In this document: piece by piece, positions 14,755-22,036 of the stretch
How the letters are laid out: every line of letters begins with the position of its first letter
Position numbering within the stretch: position 1 is the stretch's first letter
Assembly: GCA_030690405.1 (NCBI GenBank)
Contig: JAUYGU010000167.1
Span: 1 to 32,747 of the forward strand
DNA: 32,747 nt
Reading direction: 5' to 3'
From: Dehalococcoidia bacterium
GTDB lineage: Bacteria > Chloroflexota > Dehalococcoidia > SM23-28-2 > RBG-16-64-32
The notes under the pieces: model-generated
What the model saw: only the letters and a program-made list of their open reading frames with translations
What the model was told of the DNA's origin: nothing
The model's database searches: none
Translations under genes and position numbers: made by a program

Positions 14755-14774
14755 TTAGCCTATGCTTACTCTAA
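14755..14774 (-). promoter_or_regulatory. Possible DtxR/IdeR-like iron box upstream of the FTR1 gene
   Basis: TTAGCCTATGCTTACTCTAA resembles the DtxR/IdeR/MntR consensus (TTAGGTTAGGCTAACCTAA) in its TTAG...CTAA ends and AT-rich arms, with several mismatches. A second AT-rich partial copy, TTAACTAAGCGCTCGCTAAG (14734-14753), abuts it. AT-rich sequence is rare in this window. It lies about 155 bases before the FTR1 start. Tentative. Confidence 0.35.
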
Positions 14775-14779
14775 CCCTG

Positions 14780-14791
14780 TGTGCGCGCACA
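14780..14791. repeat. 12-base perfect palindrome TGTGCGCGCACA
   Basis: A gapless palindrome in the 573-base gap (14601-15173) between the divergent FTR1 and glycosyltransferase genes; it could be an operator or chance. The rest of that gap holds the AT-rich FTR1 upstream region, a TATAAT at 14882-14887 without a good -35, the small stem CTCGCC/GGCGAG near 14960, and no convincing gene. Confidence 0.4.
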
Positions 14792-15188
14792 TGTCAATAC
14801 CCCCTGCGATATATTTCACAGATTCGTGGGCGCGAACTTGGAGCCCGCGAGCGGCCCTAGCCATAGCGGCGCCTCCCGCGTTATAATTCAGCGACAGGCG
14901 GTCTGACGCAATGTCGCCCCGGCCCGCTCCAGCGAAACGGGCGGCCACACGGGCGCATCCCTCGCCGACGGCGAGCGGGGTTCAGCCCTCAGCCCCGACC
15001 GTACAGTCTGTAGCCGCCGCCTGCTGTCGGGACGTTCGGCCCTGGTCCGATAGTCCGTTGGGCCATTGCGGGCGGCTCCCGGCCCAGCAGACCATTGGCA
15101 TGGTAATGGGGCCTGTCCGGCTCCGTCTATGGCGAGAGAGTATCTGTGCTTTAGTTGACAGGAGGGCTATAATATGAGATTGCCCCGC

Positions 15189-16298
15189 ATGAGAGTCCTG
15201 CAGATCGCCCCGCTCTGGGAGAGAGTCCCTCCACCTGGCTACGGCGGCACAGAGGCCGTCGTCAGCGTACTCACCGACGGCCTGGTGCGCGCTGGCCACG
15301 ACGTTGTCCTGCGCGCCTCCGGCGATTCGCTGACCCTGGCCGAGCTCCGCTCCGTCTACCCGCGCAGCCTGCGCACGGCAGCGGAAGTGGAGAACGGAAC
15401 GCCGTACGATTGGGTGCACGCGGCCCAGGCGATCGCGGACAGCGGGGAGTTCGACATCGTCCACAATCACGCGGGGGAGCCGGTGATGGCCCTGGCCGGG
15501 CTCACGGACGTGCCGATGCTTAGCACGATGCACTGCCTCATCACACCGGACACCAAATTCGTCTGGGACCACTACGAAGGCTACTACAACACCATCAGCC
15601 GGGCCCAGGTCCGCACCCTACCGCCCCTCGATAGGCCGCTGCACGCCGGAGTGGTCTACAACGCCATCGATGTCGCCACCTTCCCGTTCACCGAGAAGAA
15701 GGAGGACTACCTCCTCTGCCTGAACAGGGTCTCCGCCGAGAAGGGGACCCACCTCGCCGTCGAGGCAGCGCGGCGGGCCGGCCGGAAGCTCATCATCGCG
15801 GGCAAGGTGGATAATGCGGACCGCGAGTACTACGAGAGCATCGTCAAGCCGCTGATCGACGGTCGCTACGTGGAGTTCGTGGGCGAGGCCGACCACAGGC
15901 TGAAGCGGGAGCTGTACGCCGCCGCCGCCTGTGTGCTGATGCCCATCTGCTGGGAGGAGCCGTTCGGCCTGGTGATGACGGAGGCGATGGCCTGCGGCAC
16001 GCCGGTGATCGCCTTCGCCAGAGGGGCGGCGCCGGAGCTCATCGTGGACGGCGAGACCGGCTTCCTGGTGGACGACGTCGAGGAGATGGCCGTGGCGGTG
16101 GGCAGGATAGACTCCATAGACCCGCGGCGCTGCCGCGAGCACGTAGAGGCGAATTTCGATGTGCCGGTTATGGTGGAGGCTTACCTGCGTGTCTACCGGC
16201 AGATCCTCGGCGCTCCCCTTGCCGAGAAGAGCCCGGCCATGACGCCGCCGGCGTTCTACGCCAAGGACAGCGGCACCGCGGGAACGGTGGTGCGATAG
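15189..16298 (+). CDS. GT4-family glycosyltransferase
   Basis: 369 residues from ATG 15189, giving MRVLQIAPLWERVPPPGYGGTE, the typical start of this GT4 branch. An in-frame ATG 15 bases upstream (15174) has GGAGG at good spacing and may be the real start, adding MRLPR. GT-B fold: N-terminal acceptor domain with GGTE, and C-terminal donor domain with LNRVSAEKGTHLAVEAARRAGRKLIIAG and the donor-binding EEPFGLVMTEAMACGTPVIAFARGAAPE, which carries the E-x7-E motif. It transfers a sugar from a nucleotide donor with retention. The downstream BON-like and glucosidase genes suggest work on an alpha-glucan or a compatible-solute glycoside. The C-terminal tail (345-369) is likely disordered. Confidence 0.92.
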   Translation: MRVLQIAPLWERVPPPGYGGTEAVVSVLTDGLVRAGHDVVLRASGDSLTLAELRSVYPRSLRTAAEVENGTPYDWVHAAQAIADSGEFDIVHNHAGEPVMALAGLTDVPMLSTMHCLITPDTKFVWDHYEGYYNTISRAQVRTLPPLDRPLHAGVVYNAIDVATFPFTEKKEDYLLCLNRVSAEKGTHLAVEAARRAGRKLIIAGKVDNADREYYESIVKPLIDGRYVEFVGEADHRLKRELYAAAACVLMPICWEEPFGLVMTEAMACGTPVIAFARGAAPELIVDGETGFLVDDVEEMAVAVGRIDSIDPRRCREHVEANFDVPVMVEAYLRVYRQILGAPLAEKSPAMTPPAFYAKDSGTAGTVVR

Positions 16299-16311
16299 AG
16301 AGGGACAGGGG

Positions 16312-16575
16312 ATGAGGGAGCTGAGCCTCTCCGATCGGTCTTCGAGTCCCCTCCTCCAGGAGGAGGAGCTTCTGGAGAAGCTGCTCGCCGCCGGCGCCTG
16401 CAAGCCGGACAGGGTACGCCTGACGATGGCCGGTCGCTGGCTGTTCGTTGACGGGTTCGTCGATAGCCTGGACCAGAAGCTGCAGGCGGAGAGGGCATGT
16501 CGCCAGCTCGCCCACGGTTGCACCGTCGTCAACCGGCTGCGGGTTGCCGCTGAGGAAGAGACACCGGTATCCTAA
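16312..16575 (+). CDS. Small BON-domain-like protein
   Basis: 87 residues, starting 13 bases after the glycosyltransferase stop. An N-terminal leucine/glutamate helix (about 13-27) precedes a region that fits the BON pattern: VRLTMAGRWLFVDGFVDSLDQKLQAERACRQL with HGCTVVNRLRVA at the end (strand, G-x-V-x-S, helix, V-x-N-x-L-x-V). BON domains usually bind membranes or ligands in exported proteins, but no signal peptide is visible here, so it should be cytoplasmic. Its placement between two carbohydrate enzymes is unusual. A small regulatory or scaffold subunit is conceivable; no function is assigned. Confidence 0.65.
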   Translation: MRELSLSDRSSSPLLQEEELLEKLLAAGACKPDRVRLTMAGRWLFVDGFVDSLDQKLQAERACRQLAHGCTVVNRLRVAAEEETPVS

Positions 16576-16630
16576 CAGCGTGAGACACCGGAACCGACCG
16601 CAGCCGCCGTCTCGCTAGGCGTGACCCCTG

Positions 16631-18826
16631 GTGGTCAAACCCCAGCGACCGAGCGAGAGGCCTCAGGCCCCCACCTGGCGGATGCTCCCCGAAGGGGAGG
16701 CGCGGGTGATCAGGGACACCCGGGGCGCCCTCATAGCCCGGGAAGGCGGCCTGTTCCTGCTGACGGACCCTGACGGCGCCGTCCCTCTGAACAACGCCAG
16801 CGGCTTCGGTCTCTACCACAGCGATACGCGCTACCTCTCCGGCTGGGACCTGTCGCTCATCGGCGTAGAGCCCATCGTGCTCCTCTCCACCGCTGAGCTG
16901 GGCTTCGGCGAGGAGCAGGTGATGACCAACCCCGAGCTGATCAACGAGAACGGGGAGATCCTGCCCAGCGGCAGCCTGGAGATCCGCCGCCAGCGGGTGC
17001 TGGACCACGCCCTCCTCGAGAGCGTGCGGCTGACCAACTTCGCCCATCTGCCGCTGGCTCTCACCCTCCAGTTCCAGTTCGATGCCGACTTCGCGGATAT
17101 CTTTGAGCTGCGAGGGATCGGCCGCGAGCGGCGCGGCCATCTTCTCCAGCCCCGTCTCCATTCGACAGGCGTAACCTTCGCCTACCGCGGGCTTGATCGG
17201 GTGACGCGTCGCGTCAAGGTAAAGTTCCACCGCAGGCCGGACGAGCTGGAGAGCCGGCGCGCGGTGTTCTACCTCAACATACCCCCCGGCAAGGCGGACG
17301 AGATCGGCGTGGTGATATCGGTCGACCACCTGGCGGACGCGCCGAAGACTTCCACCGCCCGCTCCACGCTCAGCGTGGCGCAGAGCCATCACGAGTGGAA
17401 GGAGACCAGCACCCGCGCGCTGACCAGCAACGACCGGTTTAACGCCGCCCTGGACCGCTCTCTTACCGACATGCGCGTCCTCTGGACGGAGCGCGGGCCC
17501 GACCTCAGCTATATCTCGGCCGGCGTCCCCTGGTTCGACGCCTTGTTCGGGCGCGACTCGGCGCTGGCGTCGATGATGTCGCTCGCGCTGCGGCCGGAGA
17601 TGGCCCGGGAGGTCCTCCGCTGCCTCACCCGTTTTCAGGGCAAGGAGGTAGACATCCCCCGCGAGGAGGAGCCGGGGAAGATCGTCCACGAGGTCCGTCA
17701 GAGCGAGATGGCGAACACGGGAGAGGTGGTGTTCGGGCGCTACTACGGCAGCATAGACTCCACACCGCTGTTCGTCCTGCTGGCCGCGGAGTACTATCGC
17801 TGGACCGCGGACCTGGAGCTCATGCGTGAGCTGCAGCCGGCCATAAACGCGGCCCTGGTCTGGATGGACCGGTACGGCGATATGGATGGGGACGGCTACC
17901 TGGAGTACAAGAGGAAGGCGCCGCGCGGGCTGGACAACCAGGGCTGGAAGGACTCCGGAGACGCCATCATGGACGAGAAGGGGGCGCTCCTGGAGCCGCC
18001 GATAGCTCTCGTGGAGGTCCAGGGCTACGTCTACGCCGCGAAGACGGGGATCGCTCAGGTGTACGAGGCGCTGGGCGATGGTCTGCGGGCGAGGCAGCTC
18101 AGGCAGGAGGCGGCCGCCCTGCGCCGGCGACTAAACCGCGCCTTCTGGATGCCGGACTGTTACTACGCCCTGGCGCTGGACGCCCGGAAACGGCCGGCGA
18201 AGGTGCCCACCTCCAACGCCGGACACCTGCTGTGGTGCGGCGTGCCGACCAAGGCCAACGCCCGCTGTCAGATAGACCGGCTAATGCAGGGCGACATGTA
18301 CAGCGGCTGGGGGATACGCACGCTGAGCAGCAAGTCCCGCCGCTATAACCCGATGGGCTACCACGTGGGGTCTATCTGGCCGCACGATAACGCGCTGATA
18401 GCGGCGGGGTTCAAGCGCTACGGCGCCGAGGCGGAGCTCGCCGAGCTGGCCACCGCCATCTGCGATGCCGCCTTCGCCCTCCCCTACTTCCGTCTGCCGG
18501 AGCTGTTCAGCGGCTCCCCGCGCTCGGCGCACCACACGCCTGTGCCCTATCCGGTCGCCTGCCGGCCGCAGGCGTTCGCGGCGGCGGCTCTGCCTTCGCT
18601 CCTGACGTCCATGCTGGGGCTGGCGCCGGACGCCCCGAACGGCTGCCTGTACGTCGTGCGGCCGCGGCTGCCGTTCTGGCTGGACTTCGTCCGCCTGTCA
18701 AACCTACGGGTCGGCGACGTGGCGCTGGACCTGATCTACCAGCACCGCGGGACACGGACGGTGGTGGAGGTGATCGGCAAGACGGCGCCGCTCAAGGTAA
18801 TCCAGACCGCTCGCTGGCCCTGGTAG
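16631..18826 (+). CDS. Amylo-alpha-1,6-glucosidase / glycogen debranching-type enzyme
   Basis: 731 residues from a GTG. The N-terminal domain (about 20-240, REGGLFLLTDPDGAVPL...GFGLYHSDTRYLSGWDL) matches the bis-type GDE N-terminal beta domain; the C-terminal (alpha/alpha)6 barrel (about 285-700) has PWFDALFGRDSALASM, DNQGWKDSGDAI, SGWGIRTLS and GYHVGSIWPHDNALIA, the acid-bearing loops of GDE/GH-type glucosidases. It probably removes alpha-1,6 or related glucosyl units. It follows the BON gene by 55 bases and the glycosyltransferase beyond it, so the three likely form one operon for making and trimming a glucan. The start is uncertain: no clear ribosome site precedes the GTG, and Met18 (ATG 16682) is an alternative. 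Confidence 0.9.
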   Translation: MVKPQRPSERPQAPTWRMLPEGEARVIRDTRGALIAREGGLFLLTDPDGAVPLNNASGFGLYHSDTRYLSGWDLSLIGVEPIVLLSTAELGFGEEQVMTNPELINENGEILPSGSLEIRRQRVLDHALLESVRLTNFAHLPLALTLQFQFDADFADIFELRGIGRERRGHLLQPRLHSTGVTFAYRGLDRVTRRVKVKFHRRPDELESRRAVFYLNIPPGKADEIGVVISVDHLADAPKTSTARSTLSVAQSHHEWKETSTRALTSNDRFNAALDRSLTDMRVLWTERGPDLSYISAGVPWFDALFGRDSALASMMSLALRPEMAREVLRCLTRFQGKEVDIPREEEPGKIVHEVRQSEMANTGEVVFGRYYGSIDSTPLFVLLAAEYYRWTADLELMRELQPAINAALVWMDRYGDMDGDGYLEYKRKAPRGLDNQGWKDSGDAIMDEKGALLEPPIALVEVQGYVYAAKTGIAQVYEALGDGLRARQLRQEAAALRRRLNRAFWMPDCYYALALDARKRPAKVPTSNAGHLLWCGVPTKANARCQIDRLMQGDMYSGWGIRTLSSKSRRYNPMGYHVGSIWPHDNALIAAGFKRYGAEAELAELATAICDAAFALPYFRLPELFSGSPRSAHHTPVPYPVACRPQAFAAAALPSLLTSMLGLAPDAPNGCLYVVRPRLPFWLDFVRLSNLRVGDVALDLIYQHRGTRTVVEVIGKTAPLKVIQTARWPW

Positions 18827-18841
18827 CGCGGCGCCGCGGCC

Positions 18842-19045
18842 CTACATCTCGACGGCCGGCTTTTCGGCGCCGATGTAACGGGGCGGGTCCTCGTCGAACA
18901 TCTGCTTGCAGCCCGGCGCGCAGAAGTAGTACGTCTCGCCCGCGTACTCGCTGGTGAAGCGGGCGCTCTCCTTTTCGACCGTCATGTGGCAGACGGGGTC
19001 GATCGCCGTGGCGGGCTTCTTGCGGAAGATATCCAGGATACCCAT
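18842..19045 (-). CDS. Small YHS-domain protein
   Basis: 67 residues from ATG 19045, which has a strong GGAGG at six-base spacing. After MGILDIFRKKP comes a complete YHS domain: IDPVCHMTVEKESARFTSEYAGETYYFCAPGCKQMF followed by DPPRYI. The cysteines of DPVC and FCAPGC match the TRASH/YHS metal-binding pattern seen in heavy-metal proteins and in copper ATPase N-termini. It likely binds a metal ion or acts as a small metallochaperone in the cytoplasm. It is the second gene after the DinB-fold gene, 32 bases downstream, and converges with the glucosidase gene (15-base gap). Confidence 0.88.
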   Translation of the reverse strand: MGILDIFRKKPATAIDPVCHMTVEKESARFTSEYAGETYYFCAPGCKQMFDEDPPRYIGAEKPAVEM

Positions 19046-19077
19046 TCTGACCTCCTTCAGGGACGGCCGGCCGTCCG

Positions 19078-19587
19078 CTACTCTGCGGCGATGTCGTTGA
19101 CGTGCTGGGTGACGTGCAGGACGGCGATGGCGGTGAGGACGGAGGCCAGCGGTCCCGTGATGCCGCCGGCCGAACGGATGGGCGTGCTGAAAAGCGCCTC
19201 GTCGGCGCTCTCTGCGGCGGCGACGGTGGCGGCGCGGTTCGTCTCGAACTCTTGGATGAGCTCGGCGACGCTGGCGCCGGCCCGCTTCTCGACCTGGCGT
19301 TCGTTGTAGTCGTTGATCCCGCCCTGCATGCCCCGACCAGCAGTCGCGCCTGCCGGGGCGGCAGGGCGCGGCGTCGACGCCTCCCGCGCAAGGTCGATCA
19401 GCCGCGGGTACGTCCACTCGATGGACGCGATGTGGGCCAGGATCTGGCGGCCGTTCCAGCCGTTTTCGTAGCGCCCCTGCTCGAACGCCTCGGGCGGCAG
19501 CGACCGCAGCCTGGCGGCGGTCTCCGCTCCGGTGGAGCGCAGCGTCTCGATGAGTTGAGCCTTGGAGGGCGTGCTCTGCTCTGCCAT
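19078..19587 (-). CDS. DinB-fold (DfsB / maleylpyruvate isomerase-like) protein
   Basis: 169 residues, four-helix bundle type. The first metal His lies in GRQILAHIASIEWTYP and the other two in AVLHVTQHVNDIA near the C-terminus, the H...HxxxH layout of DinB-like metalloenzymes. Members transfer thiols (mycothiol, bacillithiol) or isomerise small adducts, often under stress. The region 80-100 (RPAAPAGATAGRG) is a low-complexity loop. Start ATG 19587 gives MAEQSTPSKAQLIETLRSTG, a normal N-terminus. It is probably co-transcribed with the downstream YHS protein; this suggests metal or thiol stress. Confidence 0.82.
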   Translation of the reverse strand: MAEQSTPSKAQLIETLRSTGAETAARLRSLPPEAFEQGRYENGWNGRQILAHIASIEWTYPRLIDLAREASTPRPAAPAGATAGRGMQGGINDYNERQVEKRAGASVAELIQEFETNRAATVAAAESADEALFSTPIRSAGGITGPLASVLTAIAVLHVTQHVNDIAAE

Positions 19588-19672
19588 GAGTCAGCCTGCC
19601 CCAAGACTTTTTCACACAACGGCCGGGAAGTCAACCGCGCGCCGCCGGGGCGGTGCTGGAGACGTGGCGTAT

Positions 19673-19694
19673 CCCTGCCTGCCGGCGGGCAGGG
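19673..19694. repeat. 22-base inverted repeat at the imuB-like breakpoint
   Basis: CCCTGCCTGCC (19673-19683) / GGCGGGCAGGG (19684-19694), one mismatch and no loop. It lies exactly where recognisable ImuB-like coding sequence begins and may mark the deletion or a mobile palindrome. Confidence 0.6.
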
Positions 19695-19819
19695 ACGACG
19701 AGTGGTGGCGGCAGCGGCCGGTGTCGCGGGTCTACTACCGGCTGGCGCTGGCGGACGGGCGGACGGCGACGGTGTACCGGGATATGGTCAACGGGCGATG
19801 GGCGCAGCAGGCTTATTAG
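19691..19819 (+). pseudogene. C-terminal remnant of an ImuB/DUF6504-type protein
   Basis: The frame ending at 19819 reads DDEWWRQRPVSRVYYRLALADGR followed by VYRDMVNGRWAQQAY, a pattern I associate with the DUF6504-type C-terminal domain found at or beside ImuB translesion polymerases. Only about 43 residues remain. No start, polymerase palm or fingers exist upstream: the sequence before 19673 is the start region of the divergent DinB-fold gene, and an 11-base near-perfect hairpin (19673-19694) lies at the break. It ends one base before the dnaE2 remnant ATG, matching the usual imuB-dnaE2 order. Confidence 0.6.
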
Positions 19820-19820
19820 C

Positions 19821-20335
19821 ATGCCACTCTACGCCGAACTCCACGCCCACTCCAACTTCTCCTTCCTCGAAGGCGCCTCGCACATCGAGGAGCTGGTGCT
19901 GCGGGCGCGGGAGCTGGGGTACGAGGCCCTCGCCCTCACGGACCGTGACGGTCTGCACGGGGCGATGAGCCGCAAGCGCTCGCGGGAGGCGATCGCCAGG
20001 CTCAAGCAGCAGTTCATCGAAGGCTGCCTGCAGAACGGCGCTTCGCCGGAGACGGCGGAGGCGGTGTTCGCCAAGATCGCGGGGTTCGCGGAGTTCGGTT
20101 TCCCCAAGGCGCACGCCGCCGCCTTCGGTCTGCTGGCCTACCAGACGGCCTGGCTGCGCACCTACTATCCGGCGGAGTCCCTCTGCGCCCTGTTCAACGC
20201 CCAGCCGATGGGCTTCTACGGCCCCCACCTGCTGGTCAACGACGGCAAGCGCCACGGGGTGGATGTGCTGCCCCCGATATCAACCGCAGCGGGGCTGACT
20301 GCACCGTGGAGGAGAGCTGTGCGACGGCTGGCGGT
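19821..20335 (+). pseudogene. dnaE2: dnaE2 (error-prone DNA polymerase III alpha) remnant, internally deleted and frameshifted
   Basis: The first 48 residues, MPLYAELHAHSNFSFLEGAS and on to LALTDRDGLHGA, are the PHP-domain start of a DnaE2. From codon 49 (19965) the frame continues as MSRKRSREAIARLKQQFIEG...EFGFPKAHAAAFGLLAYQT and then FNAQPMGFYGPHLLVNDGKR, sequence that lies beyond the polymerase active site in the intact enzyme (about 1,000-1,100 residues). About 700 residues, including the palm with its catalytic aspartates, are missing, yet the join is in frame. A second lesion follows: after LLVNDGKRHGVDVLPP a one-base loss in a C run (about 20271-20275) shifts DINRSGADCTVEE into another frame, and similarity stops near 20325. 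A functional polymerase is impossible. The end is approximate. Confidence 0.88.
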
Positions 20336-20364
20336 GGCTCCGGCGTGCGGGCGAAGTCGCGCTT

Positions 20365-20413
20365 CTTGCCGTAGTCTTCCAGCATGCGTTCCATTATGCC
20401 GCACGCGCGGGCG
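20365..20413. repeat. Left imperfect direct repeat flanking the ars cassette
   Basis: CTTGCC...TTCCAGCA...GTTC...A.TGCCGCACGCGCGGGCG, matching 22037-22079 in the same orientation: 17 identical bases at the right end (20397-20413 and 22063-22079) plus interrupted matches to the left, with a six-base insertion here. It lies between the dnaE2 remnant and arsR. On the minus strand both copies could encode similar peptide (RACGI.E..LE), so they may be parts of an unknown gene end. Confidence 0.6.
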
Positions 20414-20475
20414 ACGGGGCCGGACCTCTGGCAGTTCGCAGATGACACCTTTCTGAACGACTTCAAGGCCGCTGG

Positions 20476-20501
20476 ATTATATGCGAAATATTGCATATAA
20501 T
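20476..20501 (+). promoter_or_regulatory. ArsR operator overlapping the arsR promoter -10
   Basis: ATTATATGC (20476-20484) and GCATATAAT (20493-20501) form a perfect nine-base inverted repeat around an eight-base centre, the shape of ArsR/SmtB operators. Its right arm contains TATAAT (20496-20501), a perfect -10, seven bases before the arsR ATG. Repressor binding would therefore cover the promoter, and the mRNA should start at or next to the ATG (leaderless; no ribosome site is present). The site is strikingly AT-rich for this window. Confidence 0.85.
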
Positions 20502-20508
20502 GCCCTAG

Positions 20509-20925
20509 ATGAATGCAGCAGAGTTCTTCCGGGCCCTCGGGGACGAAGAACGGCTTCGCATTCTCAACCTCTTGCTGCGCGGGCACGGCGAGGCCTGTGT
20601 TTGCGAATTAGTCGACGCCCTGCGCATTCCCCAGTACCAGGTGTCTCGACAACTGGGCGTACTTCGGGGTGTCGGCCTCGTCAGCGGCGAGAAGCGTGGA
20701 ACGTGGGTGTATTACCGGATTGCCCCTGAGCTCCCTCCCTTTCACAAGAGCGTGCTCGAAGGCGTAGCGGCGCAGCTTCAGGGTGATGCTGCGCTGGAGG
20801 ACAGGGAACGCTTTGACATGCGCCTCCGTCTCCGCGCCAACGGCACGTGTGTCCTGGGGTACGAGCCAAATAGACCGTTCCGCGCGAGCATACCTACCGA
20901 CCAGATAGCTCAGGCACTTCCGTGA
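20509..20925 (+). CDS. arsR: ArsR-family arsenic-responsive repressor
   Basis: 138 residues. Winged-helix domain (1-90): FFRALGDEERLRILNLLLRG, the metalloid-sensing CVCELVDAL with the paired cysteines of classical ArsR, the recognition helix IPQYQVSRQLGVLR and wing KRGTWVYYRI. As(III) or Sb(III) binding to the Cys pair should release it from DNA. The C-terminal about 45 residues (with a further Cys in NGTCVLGYEP) are longer than in the minimal family. An operator/promoter overlaps its start, so it should repress itself and the acr3 gene, whose GTG overlaps its TGA (GTGA). Likely acquired together with acr3 as one cassette. Confidence 0.93.
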   Translation: MNAAEFFRALGDEERLRILNLLLRGHGEACVCELVDALRIPQYQVSRQLGVLRGVGLVSGEKRGTWVYYRIAPELPPFHKSVLEGVAAQLQGDAALEDRERFDMRLRLRANGTCVLGYEPNRPFRASIPTDQIAQALP

Positions 20926-22028
20926 GACTGCTCCATCGCCTGCACGACTTCAGGACGCTGCCCTTCTTCGTTGTCTTCAGCATGGCGGTGGGCATCGGCA
21001 TCGGGAAGGCCTTTGGCATCTCCGACTACGAACTGACGCCTCCTATCGACGCCATAAAGGACATCTTCCGGGGGCGATACGACTTCACTATCGGCAACAC
21101 CCTCGCCCTGGGCGTCGTAGCCGGCCTCTTCCTCATGATCTACCCCGCCATGACCAACATTCGCGTCGATGACCTGGGCGCGGCAACCCGTTCGCCGAAA
21201 CAGCTGCTCATCGTCGCCTTCGCCAACTACGCGATAGCCCCCTTCTTCATGTTCGCCCTGGCCGAAGTCTTCCTGCGCGGGGACGAAGACCTGCACACCG
21301 GGCTGGTGCTGTACGGCATCGCACCCTGCATCGCCATGGTCATCGTCTTCACCTTCCTCGCGCTGGGAAACACGCCGCTGGCCCTGGTCCTGGTGGCGTT
21401 CAACTCCGTGGTCCAGATGATCTTGTTGCCCGTGTACGCCAGGCTCCTCATCGGCAATGTCGATTTCGACGTGCTGGTGGTGGGCGAGAGCGTGGTGCTC
21501 TACCTGGGCCTGCCTCTCGTGCTGGGTCTTCTGACCAGGCGGGCCGGCGTAGCCCGCCTGGGCGAGGTGGGCTTCGAGCGGTTCCGTGAGGCGCTCAACA
21601 CGCTCTCGGTCATCGGCCTGCTTTTCACCCTGGTCGTCATGTTCGGCCTCAAGGGCGACCTCATCGTCAACGACCCCATGATCGTGCTGCGCATGGCGGT
21701 CCCCATGGCCATCTTCTTCTTCGTCATGTTCAACGCCGTATACCTGGCGGGGTGGCGGCTCGGGTTCAACTATGAGGACGCGGTCGCGGTGGCCTTCAAC
21801 AGCACCGGCCGCGACTTCGAGATCGCCATCGCCATCGCCATCACGGCGTTCTCCCCCGCGGTGGCGGTTGCGACGGTGGTGGGGCCGCTGATCGAAGTCC
21901 CGGTGATGCTGACCCTGGTCTGGATCGCGATACGCAGCGGGCCGAGGTTATTCGCAGTGCGAGTTGCGCCACCGGAGGCCGTCCCCGTTCCGAGCGCTGC
22001 GCCCGGTGGTCGCGGTGGGGAGCGGTAG
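20922..22028 (+). CDS. acr3: ACR3-family arsenite efflux permease
   Basis: 368 residues, about ten membrane helices. The essential Cys136 lies in YGIAPCIAMVIVF, equivalent to the RCIAMV of characterised ACR3 proteins though with Pro for Arg before the Cys; Glu325 in VVGPLIEVPVMLTL matches the conserved functional Glu. NSTGRDFEIAIAIAITAF replaces the usual NNFELAIAVAI motif, so this is a diverged branch. It should export As(OH)2O- or antimonite using the proton gradient. The start is GTG, overlapping the arsR stop. The tail after 345 is Pro/Ala/Gly-rich. No arsC, arsM or arsA lies nearby, so arsenate reduction must occur elsewhere. Confidence 0.9.
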   Translation: MRLLHRLHDFRTLPFFVVFSMAVGIGIGKAFGISDYELTPPIDAIKDIFRGRYDFTIGNTLALGVVAGLFLMIYPAMTNIRVDDLGAATRSPKQLLIVAFANYAIAPFFMFALAEVFLRGDEDLHTGLVLYGIAPCIAMVIVFTFLALGNTPLALVLVAFNSVVQMILLPVYARLLIGNVDFDVLVVGESVVLYLGLPLVLGLLTRRAGVARLGEVGFERFREALNTLSVIGLLFTLVVMFGLKGDLIVNDPMIVLRMAVPMAIFFFVMFNAVYLAGWRLGFNYEDAVAVAFNSTGRDFEIAIAIAITAFSPAVAVATVVGPLIEVPVMLTLVWIAIRSGPRLFAVRVAPPEAVPVPSAAPGGRGGER

Positions 22029-22036
22029 ACCGTACT

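Noticed and set aside
15155..15173. TTGACA and TATAAT just before the glycosyltransferase start
   Set aside because: Only seven bases separate them, too close for a promoter. TATAAT alone may still act as a -10, but GGAGG between them argues for a ribosome site.
14911..15177. 88-residue open frame ahead of the glycosyltransferase with a TATAAT 23 bases upstream
   Set aside because: Low-complexity Ala/Pro/Arg/Ser composition, no ribosome site, no recognisable pattern; more likely a leader or empty spacer.
20236..20586. 116-residue minus-strand frame over the dnaE2 end and ars promoter
   Set aside because: It crosses the ArsR operator and antisense dnaE2 sequence; only the short RACGIMERMLE part recurs at 22050-22080, so it is treated as part of the direct repeat.
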